Shown here: positions 23,694 through 35,099 of the stretch, piece after piece
Position numbering within the stretch: position 1 is the stretch's first letter
Layout of the letters: every line of letters begins with the position of its first letter
DNA from: Notospermus geniculatus
Taxonomy: Eukaryota; Nemertea; Pilidiophora; Heteronemertea; Lineidae
Assembly (NCBI GenBank): GCA_002633025.1
Contig: NMRB01000252.1
Location: 232,894 to 296,893, forward strand
Length of the DNA stretch: 64,000 bases
Direction of reading: 5' to 3'
Made by a program: the position numbers and the translations under genes
The notes under the pieces: generated by a model
What the model saw: only the letters and a program-made list of their open reading frames with translations
What the model was told of the DNA's origin: nothing
Databases searched by the model: none

Positions 23694-23832
23694 AACGGGC
23701 AATTCACCATGGTTTCCGTACGGCCTACGCCTTGACCAATGCACTGACATAAACTGCTGTCCAAGTTTCTATGGCTGAGTTGCCCTTCGAGCGAGCAAAC
23801 TGTGTGAGAAAACTCCCACATTGGAGGAGGCG
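23694..23832. mobile_element. MITE family 2, diverged member (copy B)
   Basis: Duplicate of 15329-15466 with almost no changes; the same order of gggcaattcaccat, a gttgccctt boundary and the aactcccacattggagga arm. Confidence 0.55.
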
Positions 23833-26282
23833 CTGGTACTGTTCCCAACAGGCAAACGTTGATCGCCAGTGATTTGGTAAATCTGCTTTGCATCAGGAAT
23901 TCGCTTCCTGACTTTCGCAGCCTCCACTGAGTTACTCCCACTTCGAGCCTTCTTTCACTCGGGGCAAAAGAAGGAACATGATTCGGTAAATTTTCTGCCC
24001 ATCCTCATCAGCTTGTATAGGGCTTGTACTTTACTCTCACGCCCTCATAACTCCTTCGCCTGAATAAATATCACTAATAGTACTGAGGCAGCTCTGCGGT
24101 ATATTTAGCATGGCAACCTTGAGGGCTGCTCGGCATTGCGACCGCCTCGACAGCAAAGCAATCGTAATTACCGAGTTCCCATCGACTGAACCATGGCATT
24201 TAATTGCACTACCAGACGATGCTGGTATTAAACATTACATTGGGTAATAACGCATGTCACTTGACGCTTAATTGATATTGACAGGCCATTTATGAGTCGT
24301 TCGTACGTCATAATGTTCACGTCATCGGAAGCCAATCTCAAACAGGAAAATGCGCTCCATGTAATATCAACAAAATTGATGTTTTTTTGCAACATATTAA
24401 TACGGTACGTGGATTTGTATTATATGCTTTCGGAGGGGATATTGTGATGAAAAGTTACAAGTGCGTCATACAGTCTCTACTTGAAAATGAAAGTAAATAC
24501 GATTGCTTTTCAGAGCGAAATAGAGAATTTAACCTGAATTTTATGGAGATACAAAGTATTTGTCTCCATCGCAACGTTCAAATGTTTGGAAAACCGGATT
24601 AAGCTCATGGCAGTCTTCAGAAGAAGTCATCATTGAAAAGATTCTCTAACCCTGGTATCATACCAGAAGAACGCTTGAAAAGGCTTCACAAGCTTGAAAA
24701 GACAAAAACCTAGAATAATTATGGCAACTATTTTGGTTTTATACGGGAAATTCAGGGTTGTGCGGACATCTTGGGCCAGGGGGAGATTATCTCCTCCTGT
24801 TTGAGCTGAAAAGGCTGCTTTCTTTAGCGACACAGGCCACTGGAATGACGTAGTTCAATTCTGTGAATCACGTGAACCGTATCAGCTAAACCTACGAGAA
24901 ATACAAGCAATTCAGAACTCTGTCCGTCATGACGGCAGACCTTTCGTAACCTAACTGTCCGTTCTAAAAATAGCATAAAGGGCATGCTTATGCCAATCTG
25001 ATTTACCGTTTCGGTGGTCACCCTGGATGATCCATACGACATCGCCACCAAAACACGTAAATACCCCGAATTTTCAAAGTGTTTGTCTACCGAAGGATAA
25101 CAAAGTGGCTCATCCGAGCAATTCGGCCCAGGCCGTTCCTTCACCCGGTTTTACGGAATGTTGCGCGTCAATAATGGTAAACAGGTGGACCGAAATAGTT
25201 CTGTCAACACGGTCTGCGCTCATAGAATGACCAGATACATCCTTCAGGGATTCACGGGCCGGTTATTTTCCCGTTAGGAATGTTGTTATTGGTGTTCAGG
25301 TCATTCGGGGATCTTGAGATGCCTTGGTTGTCCCACTTGAGAGATGGCTCAGTCCTTATAAAGCTGCATCGAAGGAAATCCGTCATTCTTACCCAAAGCT
25401 TCTCCAGTGGACTTATCTGATTTACCTGTCCGTTGCATTGGCTTGTTTACAGTAAATGAGAGGTAAGTCCTGATGGTAGCATTGGGTTTCTAAAACGTCA
25501 AATCGCCGTCCACCAGCGGCGACACATCATTTCCCAAAGACAGGCATCTTGAGCCATCAAGGGTTCACATCGCTGCGCCTTTGGACTACACTCTGAAAGG
25601 AGCGTAGTGCGACGGCGAAGTGACCGTAGGCTTTTGATATTTCAAGATGAAAGACAGGTAAATACAAAGAGTACTTTTCATCAAGCGCGCAACCCTTGAT
25701 TCATCCATCGTCAACCCTAGACAGTCCATAGAGCTATTGTTCAGACCATTGATTTCAGGCAAGAAATCCCCAGAACAACATCTTTATAGGTGTTATCACC
25801 CAATAGAGCTTTCCCCACACAGTTGGCCTGATATCAGCGGTGTCGTCGAAACAATTGGACAGACTGACTCCTTTGCAATGAATTTGAAGCTTCTAGGTCA
25901 ACAAATCAAGCACGGGCATTAAACAAGCGGGTTTAGAGTATTATTTTTATCTGAGGAAATATTGAAGTTCTAATAATCCGAAAGTGTCAAAACGTTGTTG
26001 ACATAACAGCTATTAAGCTGATAATCGAACTAGGCTTGAAATGATCTTGTAATCTTCCAGTTGATATTTTATAGCCATTATCAATACTTCGTGACAGTTT
26101 TGTGTCTAGAAGCGTAGGTAGTTGTTGTCTCGCTTACTTGACTTGGGATCAGACGTGTTTTAGAATCATGGATTGTGGAAGAACAAAGCGGAATTCTAAA
26201 CAGGCAAGTATCATTGGAAGTCAGTTAATAGACTGTTGGTAACTTGCCATCGGCATACTCCACCCTCTACAACTACAGTGGA

Positions 26283-26530
26283 ACGTCTCAAAAGACGTTC
26301 TCAAAATACACCTTAGGGGCTTAGACACATTAGACACCTCCTCTAAGTAAGGGGCTTAGACGCTGTAGACACCTCATCTAAAGACACCTTAGGGCTTAGA
26401 CACCTCCTTTAAAGACACCTTAGGCGGGGCCTGGACATCTTAGACACCTCTAAAGACACCTTAGGCGGGGCCTAGACACCTATAAGACACCTACTCTAAA
26501 ACACCTTTAGGGTCTTAGACACCTCCTTGG
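26283..26530. repeat. minisatellite cttagacacctcctctaaag, long form
   Basis: Same unit as at 17945-18118 but with about three additional units, including repeats of caccttaggcggggcct. Confidence 0.88.
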
Positions 26531-27910
26531 GCCGAGAGATGCTGCCTTAGCTAAAACTTGGCCTGATTACTGAGGTCAAAACGAACAGAATGACCAATTT
26601 TGGACTGAACTATGGTGTCCTCAATATCGGAGGTTCCTCCTGGCAGAGGTGTCTGCTAAGGGAGGTTGATCTTTAGTTTGTTTACATCGTTATCCACGAC
26701 TCCAGAGTTGTGAAAACCAGAGGCGGAGGCGTGTCTTTTATAAACTTTTCACCGCCTCTGGCAAGTTTATCCACAACTACAGGAAAACGTACGCGATTCT
26801 GAGTGAAAAGTTAAGGAAATTCTATCAGAGGTATTGATTGAAAAGCACTCTCTTGCTAATGAACCTGTTTGACAGAGTTCACGTAATGTACTTTTCAGTC
26901 TTTACTTTTTGTACATACAATTTTCAAATTTGACGGAATATACAGTGAAAGGGTAAACCTTTGAAGTCATGGGTTGTATCAGAAGGAAGTCAGTTTCATC
27001 TTCACATGCACATGTTGTTCACACTTTGAGGTACTCTTTGGTAAAACCTTATTTAAAATCACGGGGGTTTGTCATTTCTAAGATATCTATAGAACAACAT
27101 TGTAGTAACATGGCGAGATCTAGGTTTTCGTTAATCTCCGTCACCCAGCCGCTATTGCGAGTCTAGGGAATCGCGAAATTTATGTGTAGCAACACTGCGG
27201 ATTACAACGGCTGGCTGCGCGAGACTAGGTTTTTGTCACAGACTTCACTTCCTCCGTGACAAATTCGAAATTGAATTTTCGTTGTAGAAAATTGATGTTG
27301 ATACGTTGCTTTCAGCAGAATAAAAAGCCATTTGAACGAATCATTTTGAATACAATTCTCATTGTATTCCTAACTCATCTGGGAACGACAAATTAAACAA
27401 TCTCTATAAGAAAGGATTTCATGATTTGATGGCCGAAAAGACCGAGTATAGGTAATCAATTTCTTCGCCAAATCAAATAAAAATAAAGCAACATTTTTCC
27501 ATCGTTGATTATTGTTTGTCATTTCGGATAGAAACCTTTGAAATCGCTCACTTTCCGTATAAATAAAGTTAATGAAATCCTTTACAACTTCCTGAAGAAA
27601 GTTATTCAAACCGTGAGAGTGAAATGTGATAGTGATTCGTGTCACAGTCTGTGACACGTTGATAAAAGAACACAACGTCAGAGAGATATTTTTCATAAAT
27701 GACAATCAAACGATATTTTTGTTTGACAAATCTTGAACACGTTCGTGCATTAGGGAAATAAAGATGTTTGTTATTGGTGAATAGTCGAGATAAGCTTGTG
27801 CAGATCACTCGGTGAGACCTTGAGCCGTCTGTCTCAGCCAGATATCGAGGTGATTCTGTCCATTAGAACTGGGGCGATTCTTCGAGTTGGATTGTACACT
27901 CGGTGGAATC

Positions 27911-28442
27911 CAGGGGCCGGTTGCACAAAAGCATACCAAGTTAGAAGCCAACTAGGAGATAGTAGCATTCCAAATGCCTAGTAACATTCTTGTTAGTTGG
28001 GTCTTCCAGAAGCGTTGCAGAAAAGCATGCTGGGCACTCAACTCCGTGGTAACATACTTTGTGGGATAGTAAACTGCCAGACCAAGTTGAATAGCTTCCA
28101 CCTGACAGGACAATGTGCATTGGGTGTGACATTTCATTGTTTCGTTGTTATATAAGCCAAGTATGTTGTATAGCATGACACCAGGCATAGTAACGTTTCG
28201 TGCAACCGTACCAATTCCTTGCCACTGCATGTGATATGACAATATTTCAAGCCAGGAAAGAACTCAGTAACATAGATGGCAGCACTTAGTAGTACTCCTG
28301 AACCCTACCAGACATAGTATGTTGTCTAGAATGATACCAGACATAGTATAGTTCTGTGCAACCGCACCAACTTGGCAGGCAGTTTGGTAGCCAACATAGA
28401 ATGATACTAGGCCTAGTATGCTTTTGTGCAACCGGGGCCAGG
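27911..28442. mobile_element. about 530-bp non-autonomous DNA transposon
   Basis: The left end ggggccggttgcacaaaagc and the right end gcttttgtgcaaccggggcc are inverted repeats of about 24 bp. Two further copies of the right terminus lie inside, near 28170-28215 and 28325-28375 (a cataN..gtgcaaccgNacca core). The element may therefore have grown by repeated insertion or duplication of its own end. No transposase is present. It lies in the part of copy B that copy A lacks. Confidence 0.75.
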
Positions 28443-28974
28443 TATGTACGGACGACATTGCCAGGTTTATCAACTCCCGTGGCTTATTCCCTGAGAAGTA
28501 AACTGGCCAGTTCTGGAACTTGTTCTGAGAGGGGTAGGCCTACAATCAAGCGTCTTTTCTGATAAACCAGCTGAAGCGACCATAAAATGTTCTGTTCATT
28601 TGATTTTTTACGACAAACTACCATGACTACTGAGGTTGTTGGTCTGTCATGTATATTCTATATTAGGTCAAGCGTAGATGACTAATTATAAATAGGCCTA
28701 TATAATGCTCACTTCACGTCATCATCATCGTTACATGCCTCCTCTCCTCGTACATCATCAGTATTGTTCTCACGCTCGTTGGTTGGATGTCGTACGAAAT
28801 TGGTGTCTTCATCATACTCCTGTCATTGGCAGATTCGTGGTCCGTGATTCAGTGCCAACTTCCAATTGGCCTTTTAAAGCCAATAGCCTTGACTGTCTTG
28901 TAAAGAAGAATGGCGAATTTTGATAAGACCTCATTTTTTGCTACTAAGATTTTTATGGGACACCTTGTACTTCA

Positions 28975-29400
28975 AGAGAAAAAGTTTCCGAAAGGGTTCT
29001 TGTTGGTATCGCCCACAAAGACTCCATGTAAAAGAACCTTCATTGTTTTAAGAAAAAAATGTTCTTTTTGGTGTCGCCCATAAAGACACCATATAAAAGA
29101 ACCTCGTTTTAAGAAAAAAAAGGTTCTTTTTGGTATCGCCCATAAAGACTCCATGTAGGCCTAAAAGAACCTTCATTGTTTTAAGAAAAAATCTTGTTTT
29201 TGGTGTCGCCCATAAAGACTCCATGTGAAAGAACCTCGTTTTAAGAAAAAAAAGGTTCTTTTTGGTATCACCCATAAAGACTCCATGTAAAAGAACCTTG
29301 TTTTAAGAAAAAAGGTTCTTTTAAGTGTCGCCCATAAAGACTTCATGTAAAAGAACCATTATTGAGACAAAAGGTTCCGAAAAGGTTCTTAAAGAACCTT
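28975..29400. repeat. tandem array of hairpin units, about 65 bp, 6-7 copies
   Basis: Same unit as 20985-21300 (aaagaacctt, link, aaggttcttt, tcgcccataaagactccatg). The minus-strand frames that stay open across it reflect its regular length, not a gene. Confidence 0.9.
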
Positions 29401-29748
29401 CATTAGCCAAGACTTCACAATAGAACCTCTGCGTTTCCATCCGAGGGACACTGGAGAGAGTGTTACTGGTTACGGAACACAGCATGTTGTTTCAGAATTC
29501 ATTACTAAGTACTCTCGCATGTCTTTCCTCGCACGAATGAATATCTACTGTTCTTTCGTTCGATGTCATGAGATTCTCTTTTTACCTCACCACAATGTTC
29601 AATACAGTCGTAGTTATGCGTTCTGTCATATTCAACTCTAGTGTTTGGTTAAATGACAGATATCATTAGGTATATACATTTCACGTGAAGGTCGCCGTGT
29701 CATCATAAGAATCACGAGAAAGCTTTCCAGGTGGGATATTGACTTTCG

Positions 29749-30063
29749 TTGTATGTAAAAGCTTTCATCGACAATCTTTTGCTTGATATCTGGGCCATTC
29801 GTTCGTCAATAGGTCAGATCAGCTCAGTGGAACGTTCTCAGCTGGATGTCTCTTCTGATAGTCTCTCCTCTGGGTTATTACCTATTCATTATTATCTCCA
29901 CTTTCCTTGTGGAATATCCACTGTTGATGTTATCAGGGGCAAGTCTTCACCATTTAGGTGGCTTCATTATTTCGGAACGTTGCTAAGAAGGATAGCACGT
30001 CAGGAACGAAAGTGTACAAATACAGAACTTCTTGTGGCCTCCGTGCTAAGTTTAGGCCCATAG
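29749..30063 (+). CDS. unassigned open frame, 104 codons (copy B)
   Basis: Same translation as 21646-21960; see that entry. No family recognised. Confidence 0.2.
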   Translation: MYVKAFIDNLLLDIWAIRSSIGQISSVERSQLDVSSDSLSSGLLPIHYYLHFPCGISTVDVIRGKSSPFRWLHYFGTLLRRIARQERKCTNTELLVASVLSLGP

Positions 30064-30144
30064 GGAGAGAATTGGGAAAATGGACATGAGTCGCAAACGG
30101 TAAGATGGCATAGAATCTTCTCAGAGTCGACACAGAACGTCGTG

Positions 30145-30660
30145 TTCACTGTTGTCATTGGCATTTCTTTGATTTCCGTTCCCTGGCCTACGTCAGTTCT
30201 GGTTTGACATCTAGAAACAAAAAAGCTAAACTTCTTTTTCTGACGGTCATGTTCGCGTAGTTTGAGGCCATTGGTCTTTCCTGGATTTTCTGTTCCGTGG
30301 CCTCCATCTACTTTTCTGGTGTGACACCAAGAAATAAGCCCAAAGCCTGTTCTCTGACGGCGACGTTGTCGCTGTTCGCGTATTGATGTTTCAGTCATTG
30401 GTCTGTCTTGGATTTTACAGTTCCAGACCTACATCAACGCTTCCGTTCTGACATAAAAAAAATGCCTTTCTCTGACGGTGATGTCGCTGTTCCCGTTCTG
30501 AGTTTGTAACTGGTCTTTCTTTGATTTTACAGTTCTATGACGCACCTTTCTGGTGTGACACCAAGAAATAAGCTATAACAGCCTTTTTCTTACGGTGACG
30601 ATGTCGCTGTTCACGTATTGATGCTGCAACTCGAAATCGTTTCCGTCATTCACACGTTTA
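30145..30660. repeat. tandem repeat, about 120 bp unit, 4 copies
   Basis: Units share cattggtcttNcttggattt, a ttctggtgtgacaccaagaa segment, aaataagc and tctctgacggtgacgatgtc. Copies begin near 30150, 30265, 30390 and 30505. In duplicated block A the array is cut after less than two units by the N at 22255, which suggests the repeat caused the assembly break. Confidence 0.85.
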
Positions 30661-31034
30661 CCTGAACTGTTTCTTTCAGGTTTTGTGTAACACAAAGCTT
30701 CGATCGAACTCACTGTCATGCAAATGGCTTGTTCACGTATTGAATTCCAAATTAACAACTCGAGCTACGAATTACCAACGGTTGATTAAAAGCTTGACAG
30801 AATATTTTCACCGTCAAAGACGCACGGCAGCCGTATCAGCTGATACTCGCTCGTCATCGATATGAAATCCGACGGGAACTCGGAATACTTAGCACGTTGA
30901 TCGATAACTTACTAAATATAGCGGGGAAGCAATCAATTTGAGTGATAATATAGGGCAAGATCAATAATGTATCAGAGCGTCTGTCGATTTTTTCTCAATT
31001 TCATTTCGGTCTACTGAGTATTTTTTTGCTAACG

Positions 31035-31400
31035 TCACTTGTAAACAACAGGATCGATGACGTTCGCAATAAGTCTTGTGATTGTACGGCCAACATTTCA
31101 TTTTGCAGGGGGCTGTCGGCTGCCACAACCACTTGTAAACAACAGCATCAGTGACGTTCGCAATAAGTCTTGTTGTGATTTGTAACGACAAGATTTCATT
31201 TTGAAGGGGGCTGTCGGCTGCCACAACCACTTGTAAACAGCAGCATCAGTGACGTTCGCAATAAGTCTTGTGATTTGTACCGACAAAATTTCATTTCAAG
31301 GCGGGTGTCGTCTGCCAAATCCACTTGTAAACAACAGCGTCGATGACTTTCGTAAACGTCTTGTGATTCGGAGGACAAGATTTCGTTGGAGCCGAGGCTG
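31035..31400. repeat. minisatellite, about 93 bp unit, 4 copies
   Basis: The unit contains cttgtaaacaacagcatcag, tgacgttcgcaataagtctt and gggggctgtcggctgccaca. The units become progressively more diverged to the right. Open minus-strand frames here are repeat by-products. Confidence 0.92.
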
Positions 31401-31912
31401 TCAGTTTTCTTCAGTCGCATGGGCCTAGCTTATTTCCCAGTCTGAGTAGCGATGAGTCCGAACAGCAGGTGTGCCCTGGATGTAGCCTACCACAACGCCC
31501 AACGGCGCAACAATTACTGGTAACCAGAGAATCAAGCCTGGACTAAATTCGTACCATTTCCAATCATGACTCGTTCATACCTCCGCCAATGTCTTCGTCT
31601 CCATTTGCTTGAGGACATTATATAGATGGAAATCAATTCCGAAGTAATTGAAATTTTTCTTGGTCGTATCTAGCCGCCAGAGTATGTGGCGTTCTTACCA
31701 AATGGTCGAGTCTGACTCGAAAGTACGGGGTTGATGCTGGCGGCTGTCTCGTACCGCTGTCCGTTAACGCTTGATAGGAAACTAAATGTCACTGGACGTG
31801 ATTCGATGAGCAGATGTGTGATTCATCTTGTGTTGTTGTTATTTCAGCTTTGGTTGCCTTCAGTGTATTCTCAGTCACCTGGAATGGTGACTTTTATGTA
31901 ATCAACTTTGTA
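31400..31912. other. upstream non-coding DNA of the 32.4 kb gene
   Basis: No exon or repeat array recognised between the 93-bp array and the promoter palindrome. Confidence 0.4.
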
Positions 31913-31913
31913 A

Positions 31914-32100
31914 GGTTACTCTCCGGTCATTGGCTGCTTTGACGTCATAGTAGCCAATCACATGACGTCATAGCAGCCAATGAACGGCGAGTAACGTCAT
32001 TCATAATCATTTTAATGGTTCGCTCGGTTGGGATTGGTTCGTGATTGTGGGAGTCATTAGCATTTGAATAGCTTTCATTGGTCCATGACGGTGACCGCCT
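31914..32100 (+). promoter_or_regulatory. promoter-proximal region: CRE and CCAAT sites in a palindrome
   Basis: The arms 31914-31948 and 31961-31995 form an inverted repeat, each with a perfect tgacgtca (31940-31947 and 31963-31970) and a CCAAT box (cattggctgc and agccaatgaa), with another gccaat in the loop. Two more inverted CCAAT boxes (ggattggttc near 32033, cattggtcc near 32078) follow. CRE octamers bind CREB/ATF factors and CCAAT boxes bind NF-Y. The cluster lies 115-200 bp before a TATA-like box, a typical proximal promoter position. A MITE origin of the palindrome is possible. Confidence 0.65.
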
Positions 32101-32109
32101 CCGACTGTC

Positions 32110-32140
32110 GATAAAAGGCGCTGCGTGTGCATTCAGCGGA
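32110..32140 (+). promoter_or_regulatory. TATA-like box and start site
   Basis: gataaaagg (32110-32118) is followed about 20-25 bases later by gcattcagcgg, an initiator-like sequence, placing transcription start near 32135-32140. Confidence 0.6.
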
Positions 32141-32312
32141 CTACAACATCCGAAAAATCGCGAAGTGGCAATTTTTACATCTACAGCTATTTGATTGGTA
32201 CCTTTCTACAGATAGTTCGACAAAGTACGGTTCTATCGCACAGTGGTGAACATTTCTACGCATTCATCATACTTTCAGATTGGAATTTTTCTACAGAAAA
32301 TTTGAAAGCAAA

Positions 32313-32370
32313 GTAAGGGGTTTTCGGATTGGTAAACTTTTTCTTAGCATTCGTCATTTTCTCCTTTCAG
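32313..32370 (+). other. possible 58-nt intron in the 5'UTR
   Basis: A gtaagg donor at 32313 and a pyrimidine-rich ttttctcctttcag acceptor ending at 32370 flank a stretch that would lie in the leader of the 32393 gene. Removal changes no codon of the main frame. Short upstream ATGs in the leader could act as upstream ORFs. Confidence 0.45.
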
Positions 32371-32392
32371 ATTGATTTAGCGCACCACGGGT

Positions 32393-33178
32393 ATGATGTT
32401 AGCGATGGGCATCGAACGAACACACTGTGGCGCCACTCCACGATCCACGCAACAGAAAGTCACGCCTAGGCTCCCGTATCTTGTGGAAGGGGAGGAAGCA
32501 AAGGGACACGAGTCAAGTGTTAGAATAGGAACAATCGTCATGTCTAGATCAAGTCGACAACGTTCTGTCTCCAGTTCAGAGGCTAAAGAGAATGGAGACG
32601 CTCAATCTTCAAAACAAACCAAATTTCTAGACTATAGAAACTCACCGAAAATGGTGCCCCGACAGCAGTCAGACCTTCACCCAGGGGATCATAGCAAGAC
32701 ACGGCGGACATTGTCAGATTCGAGTGCCATACGCCCGGACGAGTCACCGTCAAAGTCCGGTAACCCGTACAAAACTCTACGACCACAGGGTCACGAGAAG
32801 GTGACTCGGAAAGTTTCATTCTCGGACGATCTCGTGATAATTACCGATAGCGGCGAGGTCAAGGCCAGAAGGTCACATTCGGCGCGGCATATCCGCCATC
32901 GTGACCTTGGGGATGCGGACGAAGTTAAGTCCAATAGAACCTGTAGATACATGCATTTATTGAAGGGTAAGGAGGAACCCTCTCACAGCGAGGATTTAGA
33001 CGTGGTCTATCATGGGCTGACATCATTACTGGGCTCGAAATCTAAGAAGGACGCGGAACGTAAAACAACAAAGGTGCAATCGGGCGAGAAACTGAGCAGC
33101 AAACAGAAAGTTACGAAAGCGTTGAGCATTCCTACCAAGAAAGTCAAGAAAGGATCAACACATGCTGGTTCTGTGTAG
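32393..33178 (+). CDS. 261-aa basic, Ser-rich, probably disordered protein with RVxF-type motif
   Basis: This is the longest open frame in the window and lies directly downstream of a promoter-like region. The first ATG is followed by two more in frame (residues 2 and 5), and a purine at -3 supports the first. The protein is rich in Ser, Lys, Arg and Asp with few hydrophobic stretches, no signal peptide and no membrane segment. Residues 139-143 read RKVSF followed by SDD, matching the RVxF docking consensus of protein phosphatase 1 with an acidic follow-up. Residues 201-214 are the only clearly hydrophobic, helix-like stretch. The tail (about 233-254) is Lys-rich and could be a nuclear signal. 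I recognise no named family. It could be the whole protein or the first coding exon of a longer one; a stop precedes a long 3' region without a clear donor. Coding status is well supported; function is inference. Confidence 0.7.
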   Translation: MMLAMGIERTHCGATPRSTQQKVTPRLPYLVEGEEAKGHESSVRIGTIVMSRSSRQRSVSSSEAKENGDAQSSKQTKFLDYRNSPKMVPRQQSDLHPGDHSKTRRTLSDSSAIRPDESPSKSGNPYKTLRPQGHEKVTRKVSFSDDLVIITDSGEVKARRSHSARHIRHRDLGDADEVKSNRTCRYMHLLKGKEEPSHSEDLDVVYHGLTSLLGSKSKKDAERKTTKVQSGEKLSSKQKVTKALSIPTKKVKKGSTHAGSV

Positions 33179-34828
33179 TGAGGATACAGCAGTTTGTGAT
33201 ATGTCACGGGAATTACGCGAATTGATAATTGACGGAAACATTTCCAAGGGTCGTGTGTGGATTTCGGGAACTCTTATGGGAGCTGTCAGTCAGCAGACCA
33301 ATAGGTGTCACTACGGCCCAATTCAATACCTCGCGTACCGATCAAAGCTTGATTGAGCACCAATCAAGAATATTTTCTTTTGTATTGGTCTGCTAGGACT
33401 TTGCTGCCATCTTTTGGCAATAAGCGCGGCTGCCTGCTCCTATTGGACGGGATTGTAATATAGTACTGTGTAAACTTCTTTCGCCGGTTGCCGAATCGTT
33501 GGTACTTTTGCTGAGCAGTCGATGTTGAAACAACTCCGATTGGGTTGACCACACAGACACGTATGTTGGTCCATTAGCTGAACAAGCCGGTTGTGATTTT
33601 GATCCAGAAATGCCAAGACCCGTAACACCAGGTGTCCAGACACCAGAGCTGTATTTTTAGCCATACCTGGCTGTTCTGTTTATTGCCCTCCCACCATCTG
33701 TTGGATGGTGATATGGGAAACAAAGTACTATAAATAGGTAATCAGCAGCGGGGGTGAACAGGTAATTGGAAAAGCCCACTAGTGTATCTGGCCCTCAAGC
33801 CCACGAGAAAAATGGCTCATAAAATCATTATTTTCTGCTCGATTTGAAAAATTCGAACACATATTTGATATACCATCAAATTTAACATCCGCTGGTGACA
33901 CTCACAAACACTGCACACATCTTTGTGTTGGATTTTCTTACTTTAGTCAGAGGCATTAATTTGCCTGGATTACGTAACTTCCTCCTTATCTGTACCCCGA
34001 TAGAATGCGAAATATCGGGGTATATTAGGTCTGCTGCTCAATGGTGATGTAAATGTAATGGTCAGGGGTCTCTGTTTTGCCATTGGGATGGGAAAGGGCT
34101 TAGATCGACAGAGGCCGTTTAGGTGTATCGCCTTTGGGGTTTCAAAATATTTTGACTACGTATAACAAGCGGCGTTTGCTGAATCACGAACGATTCTTAG
34201 AAAATACGGTCTTGCCACGGATGGACAATCAAAGCAGTGTAACTTGGGTGAATTCGTGGCCAGTGCAGTGTTTCTAGTGGTTCCTTAATACAGAAGAATA
34301 TTCTTCTGAAAATCTGTACAGTTAGATCGGATGAAGGACGTAGCCAACCAAACACTGTAATCATTGTGGCAGCTACAGGGAGATGCCATTTGGGCGAGTA
34401 CGCCGATTACTCAAATATCTTATATATGTTTTGTTGTTTTTCGTTTAGAGACAATCTTCACGTTGCCCCCACGTACATCAGGAATGATCTGCACACATCC
34501 GGGTCCTCACAGCTCACTGAGCCTCGTTTGAGAACTTGTGTCCCATACTCAGCCTCGTTTTAGGGTTTTTGTCCCATTTCGGCTCCATTCACGACTCCTA
34601 CAAAACTGCGATGACGAGTCACGTGATATGACATAATCTATTCAGAGATTTTTCGGGTGACGTAATCGATTCAGATTTGCGAATCAAAAAGTTTTTGAAC
34701 TTGAGGCTGTGTGTGAAAGGACTCATGTAACGTTTGTGTCATGTTTGCCGAACTGGTTATAATGATTGTGATAAATGTATTGTTATAAACTTGTGTCCCC
34801 AGTGAACATGTGCAAAAGTAAATGAAGA
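33179..34828 (+). other. probable 3'UTR / downstream non-coding DNA
   Basis: No further exon is convincing. A small hairpin (taccccgata..tatcggggta, about 33993-34024) lies inside. The stretch would be a 1.65-kb 3'UTR if the poly(A) signal at 34829 is used. The open frame at 34366-34563 is unsupported. Confidence 0.4.
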
Positions 34829-34834
34829 AATAAA
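34829..34834 (+). promoter_or_regulatory. poly(A) signal AATAAA
   Basis: aataaa is followed within 30 bases by T/G-rich sequence (tgtttgtattt, ctgtttcc), the usual layout of a cleavage site near 34855. Confidence 0.5.
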
Positions 34835-34974
34835 CCAAAATGTTTGTATTTATAAACCCTGTTTCCTTCGTGAACGGACCATAGCTTTGTTATGGTATAC
34901 TACACTCAACAATTCAGAGTGTGTAGTCGGCCTGCGTTCTCCTGTGTGGGAGACCGCTGATCTGAGCGAATACA

Positions 34975-35097
34975 GAGTTTTCGCAAAACCCCCGAAACGC
35001 CAACGCCAACGCCAAACCCATTGTTCGATGCCACGCAGAGAGCACCAAACAAAAGGATAGACGTACGCGTTGGCGTTTCGGGGGCTTTGCGAAAACT
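34975..35097. mobile_element. MITE family 3, copy a
   Basis: gagttttcgcaaaacccccg with aaacgccaacgcc on the left is mirrored by ggcgtttcgggggctttgcg with aaaactc on the right. The centre (gttcgatgccacgcagag..aggatagac) matches the 42.1 kb copy in the opposite orientation. Confidence 0.88.
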
Positions 35098-35099
35098 CC

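Larger units (their letters stand above)
23663..30357. repeat. 7-kb duplicated block, copy B
   Basis: Same order and orientation as 15299-22254. Copy B contains no N, lacks the 254-bp segment of copy A, has longer minisatellites at 26.4 and 29.2 kb, and contains a transposon-like element at 27.9-28.4 kb. At its right end it runs on into more units of a tandem repeat in which copy A is cut by an N. Confidence 0.95.

Noticed and set aside
21074-29275. Repetitive SLWATPK/TFFFLK peptides on the minus strand
   Set aside because: Translation of the hairpin-unit array; unit lengths vary and frames shift.
30000-30398. 132-codon minus frame
   Set aside because: Falls mainly in the 120-bp tandem repeat; no family signal.
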